NCBI GenBank assembly: GCA_965267505.1
Contig: OZ254081.1
Coordinates: 2,790,001 to 2,854,000, forward strand
Direction: 5' to 3'
DNA from: JANQHS01 sp965267505
GTDB taxonomy: Bacteria; Bacteroidota; Bacteroidia; Cytophagales; CCMP332
Length of the DNA stretch: 64,000 bases
Below are positions 33,918 through 43,582 of this stretch, piece after piece. Made by a program: the position numbers and the translations under genes. Positions within the stretch are counted from its first letter, which is position 1. Each line of letters opens with the position of its first letter. The notes below the pieces were generated by a model, which made no database searches, was not told the origin of the DNA, and saw only the letters and a program-made list of their open reading frames with translations.

Positions 33918-34974
33918 CTGGGATAACTTTTAAAACATAAATAAGGACTCCGGCAAGGATAAGTGGAATGCTTAGCAATTGCCCCATATTGAAGCTGATC
34001 CCATCCTCAAAGCCCACCTGATTTTCCTTGAAAAACTCATGGAAGAACCTGCCTCCGAAAAGTAAGACCAAAAACCAGGAGAAGATCTTTCCTTCTGCAA
34101 AGCCTTTTTCCCTTCTGTAAATGAAATAATACAGAACAAACGCTATCAAGAAATAGCTGATCGACTCGTACAATTGTGTAGGATGTCTGGGGATAGCCAG
34201 AACCTCCAGGTTAACCCCGGTATTTGCTACGGTGAGCTTTCCTTCCGGATTTATTTGTAGGAATTTGCTTAGTTCCGAATCAGCATCAATCGTTGATTTT
34301 ACTTGATCTTCAATGAACAAGGCAGCACTCAAGCTATCCACAGGTTCATAGAATTCAATCTTAAGGTCCATCGGAACCCTTCCCTCAGCCTTCTGATCAG
34401 CATTTTCACTCTTCATTAATTCAATATCCTTTATGGCATCCGGATAATAATTCATCAGCCTATCAGAACTTGAATAAGTATATACCATCGACCAGGGGAG
34501 ATCGGCTGGCTTCCCAATGATCTCGGAATTCATCAGGTTGCCAAGGCGAATGAATCCTCCGCCTATGGCCACCAGGATTACCAAGCGGTCCAAAACATAC
34601 AGAAAGGATTGATCTGAGGTTTTTCTTGCGTATAAATAGATTCCGAAGAGGATTCCTGCCGCAGCTCCATGAGATGCCAGGCCTCCTTTCCAAACCTTTA
34701 GGATCTCAATAGGGTTGGATAGATAATATCCTGGCTCGTAAAAAAGACAATGCCCTAATCTTGCCCCTATTATTGTTGCCATCACAACATATAGCGTGAT
34801 CCTTTCAACATCCTTTTCGCTTTTACCCTCAGATTTGTACCAATTGATGAGGATATACTGTCCAATAAAGAAGCCCAAGGCGAAAAGCACACCATACCAC
34901 CTTACCTCAAAATCACCAATTTGGATCAATTGGGGCTTCACATTCCAAAAAATGGTTAAGAGGGTGTTGTTCAT
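33895..34974 (-). CDS. lgt: Prolipoprotein diacylglyceryl transferase with an insertion
   Basis: A 359-residue inner-membrane enzyme that attaches diacylglycerol to the lipobox cysteine. The family core is clear: VRWYGVLFALGFFIGQYIL, GARLGHCLFYEP, WKGGLASHGAAAGI, the Lgt signature GGGFIRLGNLMNSEIIGKP, and RHPTQLYES near the end. It is about 80 residues longer than typical Lgt because of a mostly polar insert (about residues 170-260) after the signature and before RHPTQLYES. The ATG directly abuts the nadE stop, and its own 3' end overlaps the signal-peptide extension of the D15-like gene. Several lipoproteins in the window are its likely substrates. Confidence 0.93.
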   Translation of the reverse strand: MNNTLLTIFWNVKPQLIQIGDFEVRWYGVLFALGFFIGQYILINWYKSEGKSEKDVERITLYVVMATIIGARLGHCLFYEPGYYLSNPIEILKVWKGGLASHGAAAGILFGIYLYARKTSDQSFLYVLDRLVILVAIGGGFIRLGNLMNSEIIGKPADLPWSMVYTYSSSDRLMNYYPDAIKDIELMKSENADQKAEGRVPMDLKIEFYEPVDSLSAALFIEDQVKSTIDADSELSKFLQINPEGKLTVANTGVNLEVLAIPRHPTQLYESISYFLIAFVLYYFIYRREKGFAEGKIFSWFLVLLFGGRFFHEFFKENQVGFEDGISFNMGQLLSIPLILAGVLIYVLKVIPAEKQKAK

Positions 34975-36816
34975 CTATTGCTTTTTTAAATCCTTTAATT
35001 CCTCTCTGAAAGACCCTGATAAAATTGGGAATCTGCACCAGGTCTTTGGATCAACGCTGTGATCATCAACGTGAAATGCTGGAGCTATTCTTTCCCTTTT
35101 CCATTGATTTCGTGACCAAAGGAGGAAAAATTTACTCACCCAAGCTTCCAATTCTGGATTATTTCCAAATTCCGACCTTCGCATTTGCTGCAAAACTCCG
35201 GATGGGTCAAGTCTTTCAACCAAAGCAAGCCTTTCAATCATGTTCAAAGCTTTATAGGGCATAAGATCATCTTCATCTTTTTGCTGTTGCTCAGCAGGTC
35301 TTAATTCAGCGGTAGGCTCAAGCTTTATTACGTCTTCCAGACCAGAATACCCCAGCCTGTCTTTCGCGAATTTTAACCATTCAAGTACAAAATGCTTAGA
35401 TACACCACCGATAGGGGCTAAGCTGCCTGCTGCATCCCCATCCATGGTCGTATAGCCAACATCCAGCTCACTTCTGTTGGATGTGGAAATAAGAAGAAAC
35501 CCATAGAAATTGGCTAATAACCAGATCCCAGGCACTCTTGCTCGGGCTTGAATATTCTGAAGAGCCAGGTCGTCATTTTCCCAACTTAGTTTTGAGCCTA
35601 CCGATTGCTCAACAATCTGCTTATAACTACTTATCTGCTGATCGACCTCCCATTCTAAATGCCTAGAATTCAAGGCTCTTGCAAGGCTTTTTGCAGCATT
35701 TCTGGTATCTTCTGACGAGTTCGTGGTCCCCTGATAAGCCGTGATCAGAATCTCATTGATTATGCCTTCAACGGATTTTGATTTCACTTTTTCATCCAGT
35801 CCCGCCCGCACTAGGAAACCCTGAAGTCCAAGGTCTCGAACCGCATTTTTTACCATCTCCGAAATCAGAACCGCGCAGCAGGCAGAATCCGCTCCTCCAC
35901 TAAGGGAGAGAACAAATCCTTTGGTCCGGCTTCTGCGCATATAATCAAATAAGGAAAGGGCTATTGCTCTTGGAAAAAATTCAAAATCGGAAAGATCCTG
36001 TTCCTCTTGTTGATCCTCTCCATTCAAAAACAATAAGTTGAATGCCCGGAAGGAAAAAAACCTATTTGAAGCCAATAATTGCCCTTTTTCAGCGGCAAGC
36101 ATTTCGCCATCGAATATCAACCGGCCAGCATCATTGCCCAAAAGGTTGCTATACAGGTAAAGGCAATTGAACTTCTCAGAGCTACTTTTTATCAGATCCC
36201 TTCTGAAAAACGCTTTTCCGAAAGTGAAATGACTCGCACTTGGGTTAATCAATATGTCTATCCCGGATTTTGAATAGGAATTTCCTGGTCTGGAATCTTC
36301 ATGCCAGGCATCTTCACAGATCTCAAATGCAATTCTTTGCCCTTCGAATTCAAAGGTCTGTTCTCCAATGGGAACTTTCGTTCCCAAAATAGAAATGCTA
36401 GTAATCTTACCTTTTTTCCATGGACTGAACCATCGTTTTTCATAGTAGACGCCATCATTGGCGAGGAGCTGTTTAGCCGCAACCCCAATGATCTTCTGAT
36501 CGCTCAGCACCACTTGGCAATTATAGAGCGAGTCCTCAAAACGAATGGGCATTCCTATGTTGGTCCAAATGCCTTTAGTGATAGGAACTATTTCTTTAAG
36601 AAGATTTGTGCATTTATCTGATAACCAGTTACTAAAAAACAAGTCTTCACAGGAGTATCCACAAAGAGAAAGCTCTGGTAGAACAAGCATAGTACAGCCA
36701 GCTTCTTTAGCATTTTTGATGGCTCCCTTAATATTTTCGAGATTGTTTGTCCAGTCAATCGGACTCTGGTTTAAGGTCCCAAGAGCAATATTTTCTTTTA
36801 ACTTTTCGAGTTCCAC
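34975..36816 (-). CDS. nadE: Glutamine-dependent NAD+ synthetase
   Basis: A 613-residue two-domain enzyme from a GTG start. The N-terminal CN-hydrolase (nitrilase) domain releases ammonia from glutamine: the glutamate is in LPELSLCGYSCEDLF, and the lysine and cysteine regions are in KKITS-like and FEICEDAWHEDS segments. The C-terminal NAD synthase domain has the P-loop SLSGGADSACCAVL near residue 315. It converts deamido-NAD to NAD in the cytoplasm. It abuts rnc upstream and lgt downstream with no gap, so the three are translated from one message. Confidence 0.93.
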   Translation of the reverse strand: MELEKLKENIALGTLNQSPIDWTNNLENIKGAIKNAKEAGCTMLVLPELSLCGYSCEDLFFSNWLSDKCTNLLKEIVPITKGIWTNIGMPIRFEDSLYNCQVVLSDQKIIGVAAKQLLANDGVYYEKRWFSPWKKGKITSISILGTKVPIGEQTFEFEGQRIAFEICEDAWHEDSRPGNSYSKSGIDILINPSASHFTFGKAFFRRDLIKSSSEKFNCLYLYSNLLGNDAGRLIFDGEMLAAEKGQLLASNRFFSFRAFNLLFLNGEDQQEEQDLSDFEFFPRAIALSLFDYMRRSRTKGFVLSLSGGADSACCAVLISEMVKNAVRDLGLQGFLVRAGLDEKVKSKSVEGIINEILITAYQGTTNSSEDTRNAAKSLARALNSRHLEWEVDQQISSYKQIVEQSVGSKLSWENDDLALQNIQARARVPGIWLLANFYGFLLISTSNRSELDVGYTTMDGDAAGSLAPIGGVSKHFVLEWLKFAKDRLGYSGLEDVIKLEPTAELRPAEQQQKDEDDLMPYKALNMIERLALVERLDPSGVLQQMRRSEFGNNPELEAWVSKFFLLWSRNQWKRERIAPAFHVDDHSVDPKTWCRFPILSGSFREELKDLKKQ

Positions 36817-37533
36817 CTAGATCAGATTTAGGTCCTTGCAAACCTGGAGTGCAGCTGCCTGCTCGGCTTTCTTTTTGTTTTTTCCTGTCCCGGTTCCAAA
36901 GGTCTCCTCATTTAGTACAACCTCGGCAGTGAACATTTTTTTATAGGCTTCTCCTTGTTCATCCACAATCTCAAATCTCAGTTCATATCCTTGTTTTTGT
37001 GCCCATTCCAGAACCAGACTTTTATAGTTTGGATTATCTCTGATGATCTGGTCCATGTCGATATAACGCCTTAAAATGCGGTCTATGACAAACTTTTTTG
37101 ACTTTTCGAATCCTTTATCCAGATATAGAGCACCCACTAGAGCTTCAAAAGCATCACCCATCAGTCCTTTTTGATTGCGAGTGTTTACTAGCCTTTTATT
37201 GGTTTCCAGCAAAGCTTCCAGTCCAAGTTCAAAACCAATCTTATTCAGGGTGTCCCTGTTTACTATTCTGGACCTTATCTCGGTTAGGAATCCTTCCTTT
37301 TTGAGAGGATATTTTTTGAATAAAAATTCTGCAATTATGGTATCCAGAACGGCATCGCCCAGATATTCGAGTCTTTCATTGTCCTCTTTCTCTCCCAAAT
37401 GATTTTTGGAAGCTTTTGATGCATGAAGAAATGCGGTTTGGTACAACTGCATATTACCGGGTGTATACCCGGTAATTGCCTTTATTTTTTTCTTATAAGA
37501 ATCAGAACTGCTTGAAAAAAGCTTTTTGACCAA
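36817..37533 (-). CDS. rnc: Ribonuclease III
   Basis: A 238-residue endoribonuclease from a TTG start. The catalytic signature NERLEYLGDAVLD lies near residue 55. The second metal-binding segment, KGLMGDAFEALVGALYLDKGF, follows near residue 130, and the C-terminal double-stranded RNA-binding domain ends at KKKAEQAAALQVCKDL. It processes rRNA and double-stranded RNA. Placement behind acpP and fabF is the common bacterial order, and its stop abuts the nadE start. Confidence 0.96.
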   Translation of the reverse strand: MVKKLFSSSSDSYKKKIKAITGYTPGNMQLYQTAFLHASKASKNHLGEKEDNERLEYLGDAVLDTIIAEFLFKKYPLKKEGFLTEIRSRIVNRDTLNKIGFELGLEALLETNKRLVNTRNQKGLMGDAFEALVGALYLDKGFEKSKKFVIDRILRRYIDMDQIIRDNPNYKSLVLEWAQKQGYELRFEIVDEQGEAYKKMFTAEVVLNEETFGTGTGKNKKKAEQAAALQVCKDLNLI

Positions 37534-37545
37534 TAGGAGTAAGGA

Positions 37546-38793
37546 CTAAATAGCCTTAAAGATGGCTGAGAAATTATGTCCTCCAAATCCAAAGGTATTA
37601 CTCAAAGCGGCTTTAACCTCTCTTTCCTGAGCCTGATTAAAGGTGAAATTCAATCTTGGATCAAAGGAATCATCATCAGTAAAATGATTAATGGTAGGAG
37701 GGACGGTGTTGTTCTTTATAGCCAAAACGCAAGCAATTGCCTCTACCGCGCCCGCAGCACCCAATAAATGGCCGGTCATAGACTTGGTTGAAGAAATATT
37801 CAGCTTATATGCATGATCACCAAAAACGCTTTCAATGGCCTTCACTTCTGAAATATCTCCAAGTGGGGTACTCGTTCCATGGACATTGATATAATCGATA
37901 TCCTCAGGATTCAATTTGGCATCAGCTAGGGCATTTTTCATCACATTTTTGGCTCCAAACCCCTCAGGGTGTGGTGCAGTAATGTGATGGGCGTCAGCGG
38001 TCATTCCACCACCAACAACTTCGGCATAGATCTTTGCGCCCCTGGCCGTTGCCCTTTCATATTCTTCCAATATCAAGGCTCCGGCTCCCTCGCCCAATAC
38101 GAATCCATCGCGGTCTTTGTCAAATGGCCGGGATGCAGTTTCAGGAGAGTCGTTTCTTTCGGAAAGGGCCTTCATTGCATTAAATCCGCCAATTCCAGGC
38201 TCAACCACTGCTGCCTCAGACCCTCCAGCAACCATTACATCGGCAAAGCCCATGCGAATATGGTTGAACGAATTAACCAAAGAGTTGGTAGAACTGGCAC
38301 AAGCAGAAACGGTCGCATAGTTAGGACCTCTAAAACCATAACGGATGGATACCTGACCGGCTCCTATATCCGCTATCATTTTTGGAATGAAGAATGGGTT
38401 ATATCTGGGTACTTTACCATTCTCAATGTAACCACTTACCTCTTGTTGGAAGGTAAATAGACCACCGATTCCGGAGGCCCAGATCACACCGACGCGGTCA
38501 GGGTCGAAGCCATCATCCAGAATTCCCGAATCTTTTACGGCTTGATCCGCACAAACTATAGCATATTGAGCATAAGGATCCATTTTTCTGGCTTCCTTAC
38601 GATCCAATAGCTCACTAGGGTCGAAACCCTTTAGTTCACACGCAAAACGGGTTTTAAAATTTGTTGCGTCAAATTTTGTTATGGGACCGGCCCCGCTTTT
38701 CCCTTCACACATCCCCTCCCAAAATGACTGGGGATCATTTCCGAGAGGGGTCAAGGCACCGAGACCTGTAATTACAACCCTCCTTAGATCCAT
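37546..38793 (-). CDS. fabF: Beta-ketoacyl-ACP synthase II
   Basis: A 415-residue thiolase-fold condensing enzyme of fatty-acid elongation. It has the nucleophile cysteine in TVSACASSTN, the first histidine in NVHGTSTPLGD, the second in KSMTGHLLGAAGAVE, and the terminal NTFGFGGHN. It elongates acyl-ACP with malonyl-ACP in the cytoplasm. It is 11 bases from acpP upstream and 12 from rnc downstream, an acpP-fabF-rnc operon. Confidence 0.97.
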   Translation of the reverse strand: MDLRRVVITGLGALTPLGNDPQSFWEGMCEGKSGAGPITKFDATNFKTRFACELKGFDPSELLDRKEARKMDPYAQYAIVCADQAVKDSGILDDGFDPDRVGVIWASGIGGLFTFQQEVSGYIENGKVPRYNPFFIPKMIADIGAGQVSIRYGFRGPNYATVSACASSTNSLVNSFNHIRMGFADVMVAGGSEAAVVEPGIGGFNAMKALSERNDSPETASRPFDKDRDGFVLGEGAGALILEEYERATARGAKIYAEVVGGGMTADAHHITAPHPEGFGAKNVMKNALADAKLNPEDIDYINVHGTSTPLGDISEVKAIESVFGDHAYKLNISSTKSMTGHLLGAAGAVEAIACVLAIKNNTVPPTINHFTDDDSFDPRLNFTFNQAQEREVKAALSNTFGFGGHNFSAIFKAI

Positions 38794-38804
38794 ATTTCTT
38801 GAGA

Positions 38805-39041
38805 TTAGTTGCTGTTCTCTTCCAAATAAGCAATAGCCTGACCTACGGTGGCGATATTTTCGGCTTGATCATCAGGAATAGAAATATTGAATTCTTTTTC
38901 AAATTCCATGATCAACTCAACAGTATCTAGTGAGTCAGCACCAAGATCATTGGTGAAACTAGCTTCAGGGGTAACTTCTGATTCCTCAACACCTAATTTC
39001 TCAACGATAATGCTTTTTACTTTTTGAGCTATTTCAGACAT
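38805..39041 (-). CDS. acpP: Acyl carrier protein
   Basis: A 78-residue acidic four-helix protein starting at MSEIAQKVK (ATG at 39041). The ATG at 39098 would add a hydrophobic stretch of no sense and would swallow the promoter region. The phosphopantetheine attachment serine is Ser37 in GADSLDTVELIMEFE. It carries growing acyl chains for FabF, and also supplies acyl groups for lipid synthesis. The length and sequence are standard for the family. Confidence 0.97.
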   Translation of the reverse strand: MSEIAQKVKSIIVEKLGVEESEVTPEASFTNDLGADSLDTVELIMEFEKEFNISIPDDQAENIATVGQAIAYLEENSN

Positions 39042-39068
39042 AGTCTTTAGATTATTTAAAAACAGCTG

Positions 39069-39099
39069 CAAAGAAATGCATAAATGTATATTTGGCAAA
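39069..39099 (-). promoter_or_regulatory. Candidate promoter of the acpP-fabF-rnc operon
   Basis: On the minus strand TTTG (39096-39099) is followed after exactly 19 bases by TTTCTTTG (39069-39076). This matches the Bacteroidota -33 TTTG and -7 TAnnTTTG arrangement with one mismatch. It lies 27 bases before the acpP ATG, and only if that shorter start is used. Confidence 0.45.
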
Positions 39100-39158
39100 C
39101 ATTCTGAGCAATCAGCTCAAGCATTTTTGCAGTCATTTAAATTTAAGGATACTTCCCT

Positions 39159-39596
39159 TTGAAAAAAACCTTCAAGCTGGAATTTGAATTAGAGATTGAG
39201 GGCGAGCTTTTTGCCCTTTCTTCAAGTGCAAAAGCTTATAAATTGGCTTTTTTGATTTCCCGCTCGCTTAAACTGGATCTTAGAAAGGGAGAAGACCTAA
39301 AGCTTAACCTTGGGGAAAAAAAGATTCAATCCCATTTGAATTACATTTGCAAAACAGGCTACCATGTTTTCAGGTTGATTGAAAATAAAGGGATCAATTT
39401 AGAATCAGGAGAGGCTTTTGGAAATCTTTTTAGGGAACTCCGGGATTTTGATTTCATCTTTTACATGGAAAGCCAATCAGGGCTCGATTATTCAGAAATT
39501 CAGGATAAGATTAGAAAATTGCCTGAAGTAAATCTTGCTTTGAAGTTTGACGCGAACAAATTAAAGAACAAAGAAATCTTAGTTGCTGATTTATGA
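39159..39596 (+). CDS. IPExxxVDY-family-like protein
   Basis: A 145-residue cytoplasmic protein from a TTG start. The N-terminal KKTFKLEFELEIEGELFALSS strand pair and the C-terminal LPEVNLALKFDANKLKNKEIL match what I recall of the Bacteroidota IPExxxVDY family, usually found just before pyk, as here. The name-giving motif appears only in degenerate form (LFRELRDFDF). The function is unknown. Its stop overlaps the pyk start by four bases (ATGA), so the two are translationally coupled. Confidence 0.7.
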   Translation: MKKTFKLEFELEIEGELFALSSSAKAYKLAFLISRSLKLDLRKGEDLKLNLGEKKIQSHLNYICKTGYHVFRLIENKGINLESGEAFGNLFRELRDFDFIFYMESQSGLDYSEIQDKIRKLPEVNLALKFDANKLKNKEILVADL

Positions 39597-41026
39597 GCAT
39601 AACTTTTAACCGGACCAAAATCATTGCAACCGTTGGCCCAGCCTCAAGGTCTCGAGAGGTGATGGAAAAATTAGTGGACGCCGGAGTGGACGTTTTCCGA
39701 TTGAATTTCTCACATGGGTCCCATAAAGATCATTTAGAGGTTATAAAAAGGGTGAGAGATATTAATCGTGATCGTGGTCTTTACATCGGTACCCTTTTGG
39801 ACCTTCAGGGACCGAAGATCAGGGTGGGCCTAATGGAGAACGGCGAGGTCTACCTAAAGAAGAATAGTGATGTGGTCCTGACCTCCAAAGAAGTATGGGG
39901 TACTTCTGATAGAATTCCCACGGTTTATAAGAGTCTTCACAAGGACGTGAAAAAGGGGGAGATGATCCTACTGGATGATGGGAAGTTGGAACTGACAGTT
40001 AAGTCAGTAGATACAAAAAAGAAAGAAGTTCTATGTAAGGTTAAGGTGGGAGGGTATTTGAGAGATAAGAAAGGAATGAACCTGCCTTACACCAAAATTT
40101 CTGCCCCTTCTATGACCAAAAAGGATATTGAGGACCTGGAATTTGGCATAAAATATAAGGTCGACTGGGTGGCACTTTCATTCGTGAGGGACAGCAAAGA
40201 TGTGAAGGACCTTAGGAAAAGAATAGATGCTCAAAAAGGAAATTGCAAGATAATCTCTAAAATTGAGAAACCGGAAGCCGTTGAAGATATAGATGCAATT
40301 ATCAGTGAGTCTGATGCGATCATGGTAGCGAGAGGTGACCTGGGAGTTGAGGTTCCTATGGAAACGGTGCCGATAATTCAAAAAAGGCTGGTAAAAAAAT
40401 GCAACCTGGAGGCAACCCCTGTGATCATCGCCACTCAAATGATGGAAAGTATGATCGAAAATGCCAGACCGACCAGAGCAGAGACGAATGATGTTGCCAA
40501 TGCCGTTTTAGATGGAGCAGACACATTGATGCTGAGTGGAGAAACTGCCGTGGGGAAATATCCGGTTGAGACGGTTCAAAGTATGGCCAAAACCATCGAT
40601 AATATTGAGGATAAGGCTGACATATACTATAAGAACTTCGATGTTTATAAAGATTCAGAGACCTTTTCTTCTGATGCTGTAATTGCAATGTCTTGCAGAT
40701 TGGCTGAACAATCTGATGCCAAAGCAATAACAGGAATGACATTTTCTGGTTACACAGCCTTTAGATTATCAAGGCACAGACCAAAATCATTCATCTTCAT
40801 TTTCACCGCGAATAAATCCATCCTTAGCACATTGAATTTGCTTTGGGGTGTTAGGGGTATCTATTATGATAAGTTTGAGTCTACTGATGGCACTATTGAG
40901 GACCTTGAAAAGATTTTGAAATCAAAAGGTGCTCTTTCAAAAGGGGATGTGTATATAAACACCGCAAGTATGCCGATGTATAAAAAGCTTCGAACCAATA
41001 TGGTTAAATTGAGCTATGTAGAATAG
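39593..41026 (+). CDS. pyk: Pyruvate kinase
   Basis: A 477-residue glycolytic enzyme that makes pyruvate and ATP from phosphoenolpyruvate. The N-terminus is TKIIATVGPASRS, the active-site metal region is MVARGDLGVEVP, and the family signature ISKIEKPEAVEDID is present. The substrate loop ATQMMESMIENARPTRAE and SGETAVGKYPVETVQSM follow in order, then a C-terminal regulatory domain. The E in ARPTRAE suggests the potassium-dependent class. The start overlaps the IPExxxVDY-like gene. The DUF2851 gene follows 23 bases later. Confidence 0.97.
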   Translation: MSITFNRTKIIATVGPASRSREVMEKLVDAGVDVFRLNFSHGSHKDHLEVIKRVRDINRDRGLYIGTLLDLQGPKIRVGLMENGEVYLKKNSDVVLTSKEVWGTSDRIPTVYKSLHKDVKKGEMILLDDGKLELTVKSVDTKKKEVLCKVKVGGYLRDKKGMNLPYTKISAPSMTKKDIEDLEFGIKYKVDWVALSFVRDSKDVKDLRKRIDAQKGNCKIISKIEKPEAVEDIDAIISESDAIMVARGDLGVEVPMETVPIIQKRLVKKCNLEATPVIIATQMMESMIENARPTRAETNDVANAVLDGADTLMLSGETAVGKYPVETVQSMAKTIDNIEDKADIYYKNFDVYKDSETFSSDAVIAMSCRLAEQSDAKAITGMTFSGYTAFRLSRHRPKSFIFIFTANKSILSTLNLLWGVRGIYYDKFESTDGTIEDLEKILKSKGALSKGDVYINTASMPMYKKLRTNMVKLSYVE

Positions 41027-41049
41027 TTTTTTACCAATCTAACTACCGT

Positions 41050-42336
41050 TTGCAGGAAGAATTTCTACACTTCATTTGGCAATTTCAGCTTTTCTCAAAA
41101 AGTGATCTTAAGACCCGGTCTGGAAAAAAATTACTGGTTCTTGATCCAGGTCAGCACAATAGCGATGCTGGTCCTGATTTCTTGAATGCCAGGCTTCAGC
41201 TGAATGAACTTGAATGGTTAGGGCATGTCGAGATTCATACCAAGGCTTCAGACTGGTATAGGCATGGCCATCAGGATGATCCGAATTACAATTCTGTTAT
41301 CCTTCATGTAGTTCAAGAAGATGACCAGCAAATTAGAATAAATGAGGAATATCTAGAATCCTTATCCTTAAAGGGATTGATCAAAATAGGGTACCTGGAT
41401 AGCTACAAAAGTCTGATAAAGGAAAACAAGGACATTCCCTGTAAAAGATACTTCAAGGAGGAAAACCAAGTTCCTTTAAGATCCATGATGGATCGCCTGA
41501 TGCACGATCGTTTGGAAAGAAAGTCTTCTGAGTTTTTGCAGACCCTGGAAAAGAAGAACGGGGATTGGGAAGAGGCCATTTTTCAAACTCTTGCTAAAGG
41601 CTTTGGATTCAAAAAGAATCAGCATGGTTTTGAAAAGCTTTCTGAAATCTTAGGCTGGAAGACGATCAGGCAAGTAAATTCTGACCTGATGGACCTGGAG
41701 GCATTACTTTTTGGAACCTCCGGATTCCTCAGTGTAAAAGGAAATAAGTATAGTGCTGAACTAAAAGAGCGTTACCAATTCCTGCAAAAGAAGCTTTCTC
41801 TTTCAGCAAGGGTCATCGATGAAGCGGAGTGGATATTCTTTAGGATGCGACCTGGAAATTTTCCGACATTGCGCATTGCTCAATTGGCAGCTTTTCTTTT
41901 CGAAAAAAGTAGCCTCCTATCCTCAATCCTAGAATTTACTGCAAATAGGATTGCAGTAGATTATTTCACATCAGAAGTGAGCACGTATTGGCGAAGGCAT
42001 TTTCATTTTAAGGATACGGAAAAGGATGACTCTGGAGGTAACATAGGAAGAAAGAGTTCTGAATCCTTGATTCTTAATGTGGTTTCTCCTATTCTTTTTG
42101 CTTTTGGGAAATACAACGCGAAGGAAGAATATATTGATCGCTCCATTTTGTTGGTTGAATCTTTGCCCGCTGAGAATAACAAAATTACACGGATGTGGAG
42201 GGACTTGGAGGTATCCATTGAATCTGGATTTGACTCACAGTCACTCATAGAGTTGACAAATAATTATTGTTCAAAAAAAGCCTGCCTCAAATGCAATGTA
42301 GGCGCAATATTGGTGAGAGATGGGATTGACCCCTAA
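41050..42336 (+). CDS. DUF2851 family protein
   Basis: A 428-residue soluble protein from a TTG start. It begins QEEFLHFIWQFQLFS, followed by LDPGQHNSDAGPDFLNARLQL, GHVEIHTKASDWYRHGHQDD and NSVILHVV. These are the conserved N-terminal elements of the Bacteroidota DUF2851 family, with several histidines and acidic residues that look like a nuclease-type or metal-binding active site. The C-terminus carries three cysteines (CSKKACLKCNVG). The biochemical function is unknown. Its stop overlaps the next membrane-protein gene by 17 bases. Confidence 0.75.
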   Translation: MQEEFLHFIWQFQLFSKSDLKTRSGKKLLVLDPGQHNSDAGPDFLNARLQLNELEWLGHVEIHTKASDWYRHGHQDDPNYNSVILHVVQEDDQQIRINEEYLESLSLKGLIKIGYLDSYKSLIKENKDIPCKRYFKEENQVPLRSMMDRLMHDRLERKSSEFLQTLEKKNGDWEEAIFQTLAKGFGFKKNQHGFEKLSEILGWKTIRQVNSDLMDLEALLFGTSGFLSVKGNKYSAELKERYQFLQKKLSLSARVIDEAEWIFFRMRPGNFPTLRIAQLAAFLFEKSSLLSSILEFTANRIAVDYFTSEVSTYWRRHFHFKDTEKDDSGGNIGRKSSESLILNVVSPILFAFGKYNAKEEYIDRSILLVESLPAENNKITRMWRDLEVSIESGFDSQSLIELTNNYCSKKACLKCNVGAILVRDGIDP

Positions 42337-43561
42337 GCTTTTCTTCTTTCACCTACCCTTGGTTCTGCTATTTCTTTCCTTAGCGGCAATCTTTTTTTCG
42401 CGTCTAGGATCTGGAAGGTTAGTGGTCCTCTTGATCCTGACAAAGATTATTGCAGGCATTGCCATGGTACAATTTTATATGGTCGGAGGAAGGGGAGGAG
42501 ATATGGATGCCCTTTTTAACCTTTCTATCTACCTTATGCAGAATGGTACAGGAGATTGGTTGAATTATGGAAGGACTATCTTCCAGAGCTTTGGTTTCGA
42601 GCCTATTGAGATTCATGGAGTCAGCAATTTTCGTTCATTGGCCTTCTCTTGGCTATTGGCTCCCCTGGTTAAGTTCTCGGGCAATTCTATCTTAATTACC
42701 TCCATTCATTTGAGTATTGTCATTAGTTATACCATCTTTTATTGTTTTCAAAAACTGAGGTCATTCCTGGGACGGGGTAATATTGGATTGCTCATCCTTT
42801 TTGGATTTCCTTCATTTCTCCTTTTCACATCTGGCTTTTTTAAAGAATCCCTCTCATTCGCTCTCTTGCTATTACTTATTTCTCAATTGCCTTCAATTGT
42901 AAACAGCACAAAAAGCTGGATTGGATACATGGGGTTCTCCCTGCTTTTATTAATCCTCTATTATATCCGTCCTTTTCAAGCCTTTTCATTCCTAATAGCC
43001 TTATCGATAGGGCTCCTGTTTGTTGGAATCAAATTGAAAAGAAGTGCTTTGCTGGTTCCTGCTTCTTTGGTTATGGTTTTCATGGTTTTGATGGCATTCA
43101 ATCCGGTTCTTAATCCAGCTTCTTTTTGGGAATACCTTGTTCAGGCCCATAAATCCATGGCTGCTTCTTCTGATTATCAATTCCCGATTTACCTTGAAAA
43201 GAATACAGGTTTATTTTCCAATATCCCTCAGATCCTCAAAGCCGGATTCATTGGGATAAGCGGTTTTTGGTTCATTCCCATTTTCTCGCCAGCCCAGCTC
43301 ATTCTGATTCTTGAATTATTGCTCACTCTAATTTTAGGATATTCTTTTTGGAGGCAGGGGCCAATATCAATCAAGGAATCCAACAATCGGATAATCCTGA
43401 TCTCTACTATATGCTACATTTTGATCCTGGCAATTGGGATTACCCTGGCAACTCCAAACTTTGGCTCATTGTTGAGGTATCGTGTAGCATTTTACCCCCT
43501 TTTGCTTCTGACAATCCTTGCATTTGGAAGTGATAAGACCTTAGGAGCCAGCGGAAAATAA
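42320..43561 (+). CDS. Polytopic membrane protein, possible polysaccharide-related
   Basis: A 413-residue protein with about ten to eleven hydrophobic helices spread through its length. GGRGGDMDALF, LVKFSGNSILITSIH and SGFFKESLSFALLLLLI occupy extracytoplasmic or loop positions like those of polysaccharide polymerases or glycosyltransferase-C-like proteins. No catalytic motif is certain. It lies between a DUF2851 gene and a NeuD-like acyltransferase gene (21 bases to the latter), which hints at surface-polymer modification. I do not assign a family. Confidence 0.55.
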   Translation: MGLTPKLFFFHLPLVLLFLSLAAIFFSRLGSGRLVVLLILTKIIAGIAMVQFYMVGGRGGDMDALFNLSIYLMQNGTGDWLNYGRTIFQSFGFEPIEIHGVSNFRSLAFSWLLAPLVKFSGNSILITSIHLSIVISYTIFYCFQKLRSFLGRGNIGLLILFGFPSFLLFTSGFFKESLSFALLLLLISQLPSIVNSTKSWIGYMGFSLLLLILYYIRPFQAFSFLIALSIGLLFVGIKLKRSALLVPASLVMVFMVLMAFNPVLNPASFWEYLVQAHKSMAASSDYQFPIYLEKNTGLFSNIPQILKAGFIGISGFWFIPIFSPAQLILILELLLTLILGYSFWRQGPISIKESNNRIILISTICYILILAIGITLATPNFGSLLRYRVAFYPLLLLTILAFGSDKTLGASGK

Positions 43562-43582
43562 CCTTATTTTTGCAGGAATTTT

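Noticed and set aside
37969..38460. 163-codon frame antisense to fabF
   Set aside because: It is a shadow of the fabF coding sequence with no family resemblance and many rare residues. fabF itself is complete.
38805..39098. Longer acpP reading frame from 39098
   Set aside because: The extra N-terminal residues are hydrophobic and foreign to acyl carrier proteins, and they cover the likely promoter.
40425..40742. 105-codon frame antisense to pyk
   Set aside because: It lies wholly within the pyruvate kinase gene and has no plausible protein features.
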